A stretch of DNA of 18,465 nucleotides, from NCBI GenBank assembly GCA_905194705.1, contig CAJJTI010000023.1:1-18465 (forward strand), in the 5' to 3' direction. Source of the stretch: an uncultured Solobacterium sp. (GTDB taxonomy: Bacteria; Bacillota_I; Bacilli_A; Erysipelotrichales; Erysipelotrichaceae). The notes under the pieces were generated by a model that was given only the letters and a program-made list of their open reading frames with translations, did not search any database and was not told where the DNA came from. Shown piece after piece: positions 1-6,690 of the stretch (position 1 is its first letter; each line of letters begins with the position of its first letter). Position numbers and translations under genes: made by a program.

Positions 1-822
1 GGTATTATTCAGTTAATACATGGTATGTCTGAACATAAAGAACGCTATTATGACTTTATGAATTATTTATCACAACAAGGCTATATTTGTGCCATTCATG
101 ATCATAGAGGACATGGTGCAAGTGTAAAAGATACATCACATTTAGGATATTTCTATACAAACGATATAACATATATTGTTGATGATGCTTATCTAGTTAC
201 AGAATATTTGAAAAATAGATATCCTACATTAAATATCTCTATATTTAGTCATAGTATGGGTACATTGGTTTCTAGAAACTATCTAAAAAAATATGAAAAG
301 CATATTGAAAAGATTGTATTGTGTGGTCCACCTACAGAAAATAAGCTTGTTGATGTAGCATTATTTGCAGGAAAACTTACAGGATTATTTTATAAAGAAC
401 ATAAACCTAATAAGATTCTGAATAAATTATCTGTAGGATACTACAACAAAGGCTATACAACTGAAAATGAATGGATCTGTTCTAACTTACAGACTGTGTA
501 TGAATATAACACCGATCCTCTATGTGGGTTTACTTTTACTACAAGTGGCTTTATGAATCTTTTCCAGTTATTAAAATCGGCTTTCATCAAAGAAGATTGG
601 AATCCACAAAACAGTTCTTTACCTATATTCTTAATTGCAGGTGTTGATGATCCAGTCATTCAAGGAAAAAAGAAATTTAATGAATTAGAAGAGTTTTTGA
701 AAGAAGTAGGTTATGAAAATATCAAGAGTAAACTGTACAAAGATAAAAGACATGAACTACTCAATGAAACAAATAAAGAAATAGTATATAAAGATGTTCT
801 AGACTTTTTCTATGCTAATTAA
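1..822 (+). CDS. Alpha/beta hydrolase, lysophospholipase/monoacylglycerol lipase-like (5' partial)
   Basis: Serine hydrolase of the Hydrolase_4 type, which cleaves acyl esters such as lysophospholipids or monoacylglycerols; the true substrate cannot be read from sequence. The frame is open from base 1 and the gene starts before the window: the ATG at 25 lies inside the conserved LIHGMSEH oxyanion-hole segment, so it is not the real start. Counting from the first codon of the window, the nucleophile is Ser85 in FSHSMG, preceded by the family motif DHRGHG. The acid is Asp216 or Asp217 in AGVDDP, and the base is His251 in DKRHE. All triad residues are present, so the enzyme looks intact apart from the missing N-terminal strand. 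There is no signal peptide in the visible part, so it is probably cytoplasmic. It ends 15 bases before the next gene and may share its transcript. Confidence 0.88.
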   Translation, partial: GIIQLIHGMSEHKERYYDFMNYLSQQGYICAIHDHRGHGASVKDTSHLGYFYTNDITYIVDDAYLVTEYLKNRYPTLNISIFSHSMGTLVSRNYLKKYEKHIEKIVLCGPPTENKLVDVALFAGKLTGLFYKEHKPNKILNKLSVGYYNKGYTTENEWICSNLQTVYEYNTDPLCGFTFTTSGFMNLFQLLKSAFIKEDWNPQNSSLPIFLIAGVDDPVIQGKKKFNELEEFLKEVGYENIKSKLYKDKRHELLNETNKEIVYKDVLDFFYAN

Positions 823-837
823 TACAGGAGGTAATAT

Positions 838-1476
838 ATGGCTTTTGATTTTAAGAAAGAATATAAAGAATTTTATATGCCTAAAAATAAACCTGTGATT
901 GTAAATGTTCCTGAAGCAAATTACATTGCAGTCAGAGGTGAGGGCAATCCAAATGAAGAAGGTGGAGCATATCAGCAGGCAATTGGCGTATTGTATGCGA
1001 TTGCTTATACTTTGAGAATGAGTTATAAGACGGATTATAAAATTGAAGGATTCTTTGAATATGTAGTTCCACCACTAGAAGGATTCTGGTGGCAGGATGA
1101 TATAGATGGTGTGAATTATGCAGATAAAGATTCATTTCATTGGATTTCAGTCATTCGATTGCCTGATTTTGTGAATGAAAAAGATTTTGAATGGGCTGTT
1201 GAAACAGCAACTAAAAAGAAAAAAATAGATTGTTCATCGGCAGAGTTTTTGACGATTGATGAAGGCTTATGTGTTCAAATCATGCACTTAGGATCTTTTG
1301 ATGATGAACCAGCTACAGTTGAACTTATGGATGAATATTTAAAACAAAATGGATATGCGAATGATATGAATAGTCAAAGACTACATCATGAAATATATTT
1401 GTCGGATGCAAGAAAGGTTGCACCGGAAAAATGGAAAACAGTCATTAGACATCCAATAAAATTAAAAGGCAACTGA
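838..1476 (+). CDS. GyrI-like small-molecule-binding domain protein
   Basis: A 212-residue stand-alone GyrI-like (AraC effector-binding/SOUL-like fold) protein. Visible family marks are the N-terminal FDFKKEYKEFYMPK start, the strand with ANYIAVRGEGNP, and the central YVVPPLEGFWW segment typical of the COG4832-type group. This group often sits beside regulators and is thought to bind or, in some members, hydrolyse small hydrophobic or cationic compounds. No DNA-binding domain, signal peptide or membrane segment is visible, so it is cytoplasmic. The start is supported by an AGGAGG Shine-Dalgarno about 7 bases upstream of the ATG. It probably forms a short plus-strand operon with the hydrolase before it. 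The precise ligand is unknown. Confidence 0.82.
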   Translation: MAFDFKKEYKEFYMPKNKPVIVNVPEANYIAVRGEGNPNEEGGAYQQAIGVLYAIAYTLRMSYKTDYKIEGFFEYVVPPLEGFWWQDDIDGVNYADKDSFHWISVIRLPDFVNEKDFEWAVETATKKKKIDCSSAEFLTIDEGLCVQIMHLGSFDDEPATVELMDEYLKQNGYANDMNSQRLHHEIYLSDARKVAPEKWKTVIRHPIKLKGN

Positions 1477-1502
1477 AAGTTTCGTGATAGTTGGTAGAGC
1501 AA

Positions 1503-1532
1503 CTTGAGCTGAATTTGTAGTATGAGCTCAAG
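1503..1532 (+). promoter_or_regulatory. 8-bp inverted repeat immediately before the HTH gene's ribosome-binding site
   Basis: CTTGAGCT (1503-1510) and AGCTCAAG (1525-1532) are a perfect inverted repeat with a 14-base loop. The right arm touches the AAAGGAGG Shine-Dalgarno at 1533-1540. It has no T-run, so it is not a clear terminator. It could be an operator, a processing site or a translation-modulating hairpin for the HTH gene; function is inference. Confidence 0.45.
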
Positions 1533-1547
1533 AAAGGAGGAACTAAT

Positions 1548-1898
1548 ATGTTAATAGCAAATATAGCTGGTTTAATGGTTTTAATCATATGGTTAGTTCT
1601 AGCTGCAGTAGTAATTTATGTTGTTTATTTATTGATTAAAGCACTTAGAAAGTACATTAATTCAGCACCAGTTAGAAAAGAAAAAGAAGAAAATGCAAAA
1701 ACACTTGGAGAAACTATAAAAGAGTATCGTATGAACTGCAACATGACGCAAGAATTTGTAGCTGAAGCATTAAGCGTCAGCAGACAGGCTGTTTCTAAGT
1801 GGGAGAGTGGTACTTCTTCACCAAGTACGACAAATCTAATTGCACTAGCGAAATTATTTGGGGTTGAAGCTGAAGAACTTTTAAAACAAATAAAGTAA
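1548..1898 (+). CDS. Membrane-anchored Xre-family HTH protein
   Basis: A 116-residue protein with two parts. Residues about 4-33 form one strongly hydrophobic transmembrane helix. After a charged linker (RKEKEENAK), residues about 52-113 form a Cro/C1-type helix-turn-helix. The recognition region reads MTQEFVAEALSVSRQAVSKWE, split here as MTQEFVAEA and LSVSRQAVSKWE, and is followed by the usual PSTTNLIALAKLF dimer helix. The start is fixed by AAAGGAGG 7 bases before the ATG. The N-terminal anchor would tether the DNA-binding domain to the cytoplasmic face of the membrane, suggesting a sensor of envelope state; no target is known. The stop codon TAA coincides with the first bases of the 32-bp inverted repeat around the IS1595-like unit, so the original 3' end may have been altered by insertion. 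Confidence 0.85.
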   Translation: MLIANIAGLMVLIIWLVLAAVVIYVVYLLIKALRKYINSAPVRKEKEENAKTLGETIKEYRMNCNMTQEFVAEALSVSRQAVSKWESGTSSPSTTNLIALAKLFGVEAEELLKQIK

Positions 1899-1927
1899 AA
1901 AACATACCAATAAAGCAAATCGCGGAT
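1896..1927 (+). repeat. Left arm of 32-bp perfect inverted repeat
   Basis: Starts TAAAAAACATACC and ends AATCGCGGAT. It is the exact reverse complement of 3081-3112. Its AACATACC (1901-1908) can also pair with GGTATGTT at 1928-1935, giving a local 8-bp stem. The first three bases are the stop codon of the HTH gene. Confidence 0.9.
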
Positions 1928-1954
1928 GGTATGTTCAGTAATGATGGTTTATTT

Positions 1955-2941
1955 TTAATAATCAATCATCATTTCCATTAGTTTTATTGTGATTTCAAAC
2001 AAATCTTCGGTCTTGTTTTTCTCATTTTCCATAAAGATAAACAAATTTGTATAATCCTGAAGTAACTCTTTTTTGAATCCTCTATGCTTTGCCAAGAATA
2101 ATTTAAAATGACTGCATAATTGATCAATAGGTTCTAAATGTTCATATGCTTCTTCTGTATTAGATTTATACATTTCTCGACTTAGGTTAAGCTGATTTGC
2201 AGTGTAAGTTAAAGATGTGTCTTCATCACCTATAAGGTGACTGCCAGGCATAATATGTTTTTTACATATTTCAAAGTTTTTTAGTCTTTGAGGTCTTCCG
2301 TTATTTACTCTCAAAGCAAAAGATTTCTTTTTATCAGTCGCAATCAAAATACATATTTTATTTCTGGAAATACCTCTAGGTTGTTTTCTTACTTTCTTGA
2401 TTTTACCTATCTCTTCTTTATATTCTATTTTCGAAGCATCTTCATGCACATAGGTTTCATCTATAAATATCGGACTATCCAAGACTATACCATCTTGGTA
2501 ATTTTTAAGTGCCTTAAATATCTTTTTCATCCATGACGATCCTGTAACAGTCGATATTTTGGCGGTTACACAGGCTGCAGATACTGATGTTCCATTAAGA
2601 ATACATTCCAAGAATGCATACCATGCTTTAATGTTTATTTTTGACGAAAAGAATAAAGTGCTTGAAGCAATATTAAAGTTCTTTCGACAACTTTTGCAAA
2701 TAAAACGTTGAGTACCATTTCTATCTTTTCCGTTTTTCAAAATGTTATGAGAATGACATCTAGGACATTCAGGTTTTTTATCGTTCTCCATAAGAACTTC
2801 AAAAGATTTAAAATCAGGGGAATGATATTTGTGATAATCATCAAGTATTCTGCTTAAAATTTGTACTTCAAAAACATCCTTACTTTTTTGCAAAAGCAAG
2901 GACAAATCCTTATAAGAGGAACATCTGGTCTGGCGTTTCAT
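1955..2941 (-). CDS. IS1595-family transposase
   Basis: A 328-residue DDE transposase. Residues about 57-90 form a zinc ribbon with two CxxC pairs (CPRC and CKSC), which binds the element's ends. The RNase H-like catalytic core follows: a first acidic residue in FIDETYV, a second in HLIGDED, and the family's late motif CSHFKLFLAKHRG followed by LLQDYTNLF. This matches the HSNLK..L...HGV pattern of IS1595 proteins. The ATG lies 8-10 bases after TTAGGA, a weak Shine-Dalgarno. Codons 3-5 (CGC CAG ACC) are complementary to a segment of the leader, so translation may be controlled by RNA structure. The gene is full length with no visible frameshift. Confidence 0.88.
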   Translation of the reverse strand: MKRQTRCSSYKDLSLLLQKSKDVFEVQILSRILDDYHKYHSPDFKSFEVLMENDKKPECPRCHSHNILKNGKDRNGTQRFICKSCRKNFNIASSTLFFSSKINIKAWYAFLECILNGTSVSAACVTAKISTVTGSSWMKKIFKALKNYQDGIVLDSPIFIDETYVHEDASKIEYKEEIGKIKKVRKQPRGISRNKICILIATDKKKSFALRVNNGRPQRLKNFEICKKHIMPGSHLIGDEDTSLTYTANQLNLSREMYKSNTEEAYEHLEPIDQLCSHFKLFLAKHRGFKKELLQDYTNLFIFMENEKNKTEDLFEITIKLMEMMIDY

Positions 2942-3044
2942 ATATTCCTAATATCTTTAAGCAATAACTCAGCTAGGATATAGTCGCCAGACCAAGACCG
3001 AAAGGAATGAGTTATTGCTTAAAAACATCCTTTCTCGGTCTGGC
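2926..3044 (-). promoter_or_regulatory. Transposase leader with interleaved, mutually exclusive pairing segments
   Basis: Reading the minus-strand RNA 5' to 3', five segments occur. A (3044-3028) starts GCCAGACC and ends GAAAGGA. B' (3023-3008) is TGAGTTATTGCTTAAA on the plus strand. A' (3006-2986) contains TCCTTTC and GGTCTGGC. B (2971-2956) is a perfect 16-base partner of B'. C (2935-2926) lies just inside the transposase gene. A pairs with A' (7 + 8 bp), B with B' (16 bp), and A' with C (10 bp: TGGTCTGGCG against CGCCAGACCA). The A-B'-A'-B order is pseudoknot-like, and A and C compete for A'. When A' pairs with C, codons 3-5 of the transposase are occluded. A short TCCTA at 2976-2980 can also pair with the weak Shine-Dalgarno. 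The complementarity is seen; the switch role is inference. Confidence 0.6.
2969..3028 (-). CDS. Possible 19-codon leader peptide in the transposase leader
   Basis: An ATG at 3028 opens a 19-codon frame (starts MFLSNNS, ends WRLYPS) that stops with TGA at 2969-2971, inside segment B of the leader. A ribosome on it would run over segments B' and A' and so unfold both stems, as in translational attenuators. Against it: the purine-rich GAGAAAGG lies directly against the ATG with no usual spacing, and the 5' leader before it would be only about 16 bases. It may be chance. Confidence 0.25.
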   Translation of the reverse strand: MFLSNNSFLSVLVWRLYPS

Positions 3045-3050
3045 TCTTAT

Positions 3051-3079
3051 ACTATATGCCGTTTATCTTTTGATTTCTA
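3051..3079 (-). promoter_or_regulatory. Putative sigma-70 promoter of the IS1595-like transposase
   Basis: On the minus strand, TAGAAA (3074-3079; 4 of 6 to TTGACA) and TATAGT (3051-3056; 5 of 6 to TATAAT) are separated by 17 bases. The predicted start, about 3044, is the first base of the GCCAGACC leader arm, so the transcript would begin with that segment. Predicted by eye only. Confidence 0.5.
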
Positions 3080-3671
3080 TATCCGCGATTTGCTTTATTG
3101 GTATGTTTTTTAATCCATAACCCCAGAATGTTTTATCGTTTGTTACAACAACTTCACATGAATTTTCTTCACTTATATCATTTTCACAATACTCTTTACC
3201 TTTTTCACCTTGATATAACTTTTCATATTGTTTAGCAACATCTGGTAATACAGCTAAACAAGGATAATTAGAGTCTGTATCTTCTTTAGTACAATTTTCA
3301 ATAACTACCTTTGATTCTTCCTGCAATGCATCATCTTTTGTATCTTCTAGTTCTACATATTCTGAGTCTTTAACATAAACAGTAATAGGAACATCTGTTT
3401 CATTACCACTGGTATCGATAGAATAAAGAATTGGATAATATTCCCCTGCTTCATCATAATTAATATAACCTTTGATTGATACTGACATTAAGCCATCCAC
3501 ATCATCATAGGCAGAAATATTGGAAAAATCGATTTCTTTGCCAACTACAGTAGTAAATTCATATTTAGTCAAATTAATATAAGGACCTGTAATATCATTT
3601 GTATTACTGATTCTTGTGTGATTACATCCAGCCAATAATATTGTGCATAATAGTAAATAACTTTTTCTCAT
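3063..3671 (-). CDS. Lipoprotein with DUF5011/Ig-like domain
   Basis: A 202-residue secreted lipoprotein. The N-terminus MRKSYLLLCTILLAGC has a short hydrophobic stretch and a lipobox LAGC with Cys16 as the lipidated residue, so it is anchored on the outer face of the membrane. Residues about 28-101 resemble a DUF5011 bacterial Ig-like domain: YINLTKYEFTTVVG, a DDVDG turn and YSIDTSGNETDVPITVYV. The C-terminal half holds four further cysteines (near CTKED, YPCLA, YCEND and SCEVV) and no recognised domain. The last 16 or so residues are encoded by the right 32-bp repeat and the bases beyond it, so the protein may be truncated by insertion. There is no Shine-Dalgarno before the ATG; a TAAAAT box lies 6 bases upstream, which would give a leaderless message. 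Role unknown. Confidence 0.75.
   Translation of the reverse strand: MRKSYLLLCTILLAGCNHTRISNTNDITGPYINLTKYEFTTVVGKEIDFSNISAYDDVDGLMSVSIKGYINYDEAGEYYPILYSIDTSGNETDVPITVYVKDSEYVELEDTKDDALQEESKVVIENCTKEDTDSNYPCLAVLPDVAKQYEKLYQGEKGKEYCENDISEENSCEVVVTNDKTFWGYGLKNIPIKQIADIEIKR
3081..3112 (-). repeat. Right arm of 32-bp perfect inverted repeat
   Basis: Exact reverse complement of 1896-1927. On the minus strand it is read as codons of the lipoprotein gene (LKNIPIKQIAD), so either the lipoprotein reads into an insertion-sequence end or the left arm is a displaced copy of this gene's end. Confidence 0.9.
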
Positions 3672-3736
3672 ATGACTATTTTATCTCATATTGTTTAAAA
3701 ACTCTATCTTTGTTCTTGCTAACATTAAAGCACTTT

Positions 3737-3791
3737 AAAAGCAATAAACATCATAATCATACTTTCTATGACTTTTCTATTTATTGCTTTT
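3737..3791. terminator. Possible terminator hairpin after the sugar operon
   Basis: AAAAGCAATAAA (3737-3748) and TTTATTGCTTTT (3780-3791) are perfect 12-bp inverted repeats with a 31-base loop, 15 bases beyond the stop of the ChbG-like gene on the minus strand. The stem is AT-rich and the loop is long, and only four T follow on the minus strand (five on the plus), so it is a weak candidate. Confidence 0.35.
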
Positions 3792-3806
3792 TAATAAATA
3801 AGTTTA

Positions 3807-4619
3807 TTACTTAATTAATTCAGCTAGTTCAGTATGCGTAATAATTTGGATATGATTTTCTTTTAAGAAATCAATTAATTCTTTACTTACAGCACTTGCT
3901 AAATCTTTACAGCGAATAATTGTATATGTTGTTTCACTTAATAAATCATCATCTACATAACCACAATGACATACATAATAACCTATTTCATGATCTAAAC
4001 TGTTTTTTAAAGATTCAACTAATCTTGTTTTAACATCCACTTTAAATTGGTCTTCTACAGGAAATGATTTAGGGGTCCAGTCTACTGGTATTTGATATAC
4101 CTTAGGATCATTACGGTCAATTCTCGTAGAAATTAAATCATATTTTTTTGCTACTTCTAAAGCTGCTTTTGCAGTATTAGGGGTACTGATAGAATGACTA
4201 TGAATATAGGCAGGTTTTCTCCCCATCAATTCAATAAATTTCTTTACTTGATTTTCGGTTTCTGTATAGATTTCATCATAATTAAATGGATCTTCTTCAA
4301 AGTAATACAGTCCATTTTTCTTTTCTATTAGTTTGTTATTTTTAATATATTTTGTTGAAGGGATAAAATGTCCTTTTTCATCTACCAGACTTTTTACTTC
4401 ATTTATATCAGATACAGGATATCCTGCAACATAGTTAATATCAATACCAACATCAATACCAGGGATATCTTTAATTTTTTGAGCACTTAGTTTACTGCTG
4501 GCCATATTTACAAATAGGCCTGTGTTTCTAACTACTCCATTTTTTATACCATATAAAATGCCATCAGAAACACCGTTTGTGATTCCATAATCGTCACTTT
4601 GAAAGAGTAAATACTTCAT
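3807..4619 (-). CDS. ChbG/YdjC-family carbohydrate deacetylase
   Basis: A 270-residue member of the YdjC/ChbG family of metal-dependent deacetylases that remove acetyl groups from N-acetylglucosamine oligosaccharides such as phosphorylated chitobiose. The catalytic Asp pair is in QSDDYG (Asp9, Asp10). A downstream YIHSHS (His140, His142) matches the C-terminal metal-ligand His. The position of the other conserved His (GxHxxL in ChbG) reads VGIDINYVAG here, with Asp60 in its place, so metal binding may differ or the activity may be altered. The ATG at 4619 has AGGTGA 7 bases upstream, inside the end of nagA, so translation is coupled. A GTG at 4628 is a less likely start. Last gene of the PTS operon. 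Confidence 0.82.
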   Translation of the reverse strand: MKYLLFQSDDYGITNGVSDGILYGIKNGVVRNTGLFVNMASSKLSAQKIKDIPGIDVGIDINYVAGYPVSDINEVKSLVDEKGHFIPSTKYIKNNKLIEKKNGLYYFEEDPFNYDEIYTETENQVKKFIELMGRKPAYIHSHSISTPNTAKAALEVAKKYDLISTRIDRNDPKVYQIPVDWTPKSFPVEDQFKVDVKTRLVESLKNSLDHEIGYYVCHCGYVDDDLLSETTYTIIRCKDLASAVSKELIDFLKENHIQIITHTELAELIK

Positions 4620-4620
4620 A

Positions 4621-5816
4621 TTAATCACCTAAATAGTTTTCTTTTAAATATTGTTTATTAAAAGGTATTTTATCTGTTGAGTAATCAAAGACTTTTCTAC
4701 CTTCTACATATGTATATAAAGGATTAAAATCAGCATCAACGACTACAAAATCTGCATCTTTTCCTTCATGAATTTCACCTTTTGAAGTTAGGCCATATTT
4801 TCTTGCAGGATTAAAACTACTCATTCTACATACATCAACTAAATCCATATTTAATTTCTGTACAAGATTTTTCATGCCAAAAAGTACAGGTTTACTGCTT
4901 CCAGAAAGTCTACCTGTTTTGCTTAATACAAAACCTTCATCAGTAACAGTTAATTCTTCTCTATCCGTACCAATATCTTTTGTCTGGCCTTTATATTTAC
5001 CTTTTGGTGCTCCTAAAAATGCTGTATTATCGCTAACCATCATGATTCTCTCATGTGACTTCATTTTCATTGCTAATGCAATCATTGGTAAAGATACATG
5101 AAGTCCATCACAAATTAATTCACAATCCACTTTATCACTTAGTATAGAAGCTCCTGCTACACCCACATCACGATGATGTAAACCTGTCATAACATTAAAT
5201 AAATGTGTAGCTACAGTTGTACCATGTTCTATACCCTTTAAAGATTCTTCATAAGTGGCATTTGTATGATATTGGCCAACGGTAATACCACGAGAAACGA
5301 AATAATCAATTGCATCTAAACCATGTTCTATTTCTGGTGCGACATCTACTAACTTTAATAAACCATTACCCTTTTCAATCATCTTGTCAGCTAATTTTAA
5401 ATCTACAGAAGGATAACCCTTATTAATGCCTTTTTCACCAACTCTGCTGCCCCATGGTCCTTCAGAATGAATACCAAGTACTTTTGCTCCATCATTTTCT
5501 TCTTTACTGATTTCATAAAGAAGTGGATATTGTTGTTCATTACATGTTGTTGGAAAAATACCTGTAACCCAAAACAAGCTTGTGTTTTCAAACAGTCTAA
5601 AATACCTTTTTTATCTGCATAATCAAAGCGATATCCTGCCCCACCATGATTATGAGTATCAATAATTCCTGGAATGATATAATTTTCACCATAATCAATA
5701 TCAGGCTGTATGTTTTGATTTCCATCAATTACTCTTTTTATTTTTCCACTCTCTATTTCTAGAAATGCAGGTTTTATTGTTTCGTAGAACACTACATTTT
5801 TACTATAAATAATCAT
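4621..5816 (-). pseudogene. nagA: N-acetylglucosamine-6-phosphate deacetylase, single-base frameshift
   Basis: Amidohydrolase that removes acetate from N-acetylglucosamine-6-phosphate (or the galactosamine analogue) in the cytoplasm. The reading frame from 5816 carries the N-terminal part with the metal motif DTHNHGG, and breaks at about 5568-5570 after KTQACFG. The next frame, open to 4621, continues with VTGIFPTTCNEQ, then GIHSEGPW (metal Glu), TNATYEES, VATHLFN and MMVSDNTAF (catalytic Asp). Joined by a one-base insertion in the GGG run, the two give about 398 residues, the full family length, with all active-site residues kept. So this is either a recent inactivating deletion or a sequencing error; the rest is undamaged. 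It has an AAGGAG Shine-Dalgarno at 5827-5832. A neighbouring PTS and deacetylase support an amino-sugar role. Confidence 0.85.
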
Positions 5817-5837
5817 TTTTTCTTGTCTCCTTGAAAG

Positions 5838-5868
5838 AAAGAAGGAAGAACAATGTTCTTCCTTCTTT
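5838..5868 (-). promoter_or_regulatory. 14-bp hairpin between EIID and nagA
   Basis: AAAGAAGGAAGAAC (5838-5851) and GTTCTTCCTTCTTT (5855-5868) form a perfect 14-bp stem with a 3-base loop. It starts 6 bases after the EIID stop and ends a few bases before the nagA Shine-Dalgarno. On the minus strand it is followed by CTTTC, not a clean T-run, so it may reduce read-through or protect the upstream PTS mRNA end more than stop transcription fully. This would give more PTS protein than deacetylase. Confidence 0.6.
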
Positions 5869-5874
5869 GTTATT

Positions 5875-6690
5875 TTAGAAAATACCTAAGAACGCTAGAA
5901 CAATTGAAACAACTAAGATTCCAAATACTAGACTAATAGGACGGTATCCCTTCTTAATTAATTTCATTAGTACAAATACAAGTACGATTGATAAGATACC
6001 AGGCATAATACTATCAATAACATCAAGTACTACTACGCTTGTCTGACCAACATTGATTGTCCAGTTTAATTTAACTTTAACCATTGTAGCTGTCATTGCA
6101 CCAACCATTGATAGACCAACGATTGAAGCAGCTTTTGTTAAAGAATCCATTAATCCAGATGAGAATACAGAATCAATGAATGATGTACCCAAAGAATAAC
6201 CAACACGTAGTAAATAGTATCTGCAAGCAATCTGGCTGCCACCATAAATTAAGATGAATAGTAGTACGCCAAGAATATTACCTTGTGAACATAGACCAAT
6301 ACCAATACCCGCAGCGATAACACGTAAGCAGTTGAAGAAGAATGCATCACCAATACCTGCTGTAGGACCCATCAATGCAACTTTGATGTTTTCGATAACA
6401 TCATCATCAACTGATCCTTTAGTCATCTTTTCTTTTTCTAAAGCGTATGTTAGACCAGCGATAAAGCTGAACATAACAGCATGAGTATTGAAGAAACCGT
6501 TAGCTCTCTTTAAAGCTTTACCTCTTTCTTCTGGATCTTTGTATAATTCATCAATTGCTGGAGCCATAGTACATGTAAATGCGTTAGCTTCCATCTTAAC
6601 CTGGTTAAATCCACAGAAAACTAAACCAGAGTTCAAGAACATTTTATGTAATGTTTTCTTTTCTTGATCATTATATGTAAACTTTGCCAT
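5875..6690 (-). CDS. PTS mannose/fructose/sorbose-family EIID component
   Basis: Membrane subunit IID of a mannose-class PTS permease, which with IIC forms the sugar channel. It is 271 residues, the usual length. Family marks are the N-terminal amphipathic segment (LHKMFLNSG), the FNTHAVMFSFIAGL helix, and the conserved GPTAGIGDAFFF loop near residues 110-120. The C-terminus has hydrophobic helices ending VSIVLAFLGIF. Its ATG overlaps the EIIC stop in TAATG, so the two are translationally coupled and probably made 1:1. Substrate not readable from the protein; the neighbouring NagA- and ChbG-like deacetylases suggest an N-acetylated amino sugar. Confidence 0.93.
   Translation of the reverse strand: MAKFTYNDQEKKTLHKMFLNSGLVFCGFNQVKMEANAFTCTMAPAIDELYKDPEERGKALKRANGFFNTHAVMFSFIAGLTYALEKEKMTKGSVDDDVIENIKVALMGPTAGIGDAFFFNCLRVIAAGIGIGLCSQGNILGVLLFILIYGGSQIACRYYLLRVGYSLGTSFIDSVFSSGLMDSLTKAASIVGLSMVGAMTATMVKVKLNWTINVGQTSVVVLDVIDSIMPGILSIVLVFVLMKLIKKGYRPISLVFGILVVSIVLAFLGIF

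Larger units (their letters stand above)
1896..3112. mobile_element. IS1595-like insertion sequence unit bounded by a perfect 32-bp inverted repeat
   Basis: The interval holds one transposase gene (minus strand, 1955-2941), a structured 5' leader, and a perfect 32-bp inverted repeat at its two edges (1896-1927 and 3081-3112). I see no 8-bp target duplication outside either edge (AAATAAAG on the left, TCCATAAC on the right). The 32-bp repeats may be the terminal inverted repeats. Alternatively, the element could lie inside them, for example about 1928 (GGTATGTT) to 3060 (complement GGCATATA), whose ends agree weakly in GGYATRTW. The family call is secure from the protein; the exact boundaries are not. 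Confidence 0.65.

Noticed and set aside
1901..1935. AACATACC...GGTATGTT hairpin as terminator of the HTH gene
   Set aside because: 8-bp AT-rich stem with a 19-base loop and no following T-run; better viewed as part of the repeat at the element's edge.
5561..5580. Programmed -1 frameshift in nagA
   Set aside because: A -1 slip after GGG would give the right product, but T TTT GGG re-pairs badly in the second codon (GGG to TGG), and NagA families are not known to need frameshifting. A lost base is simpler.
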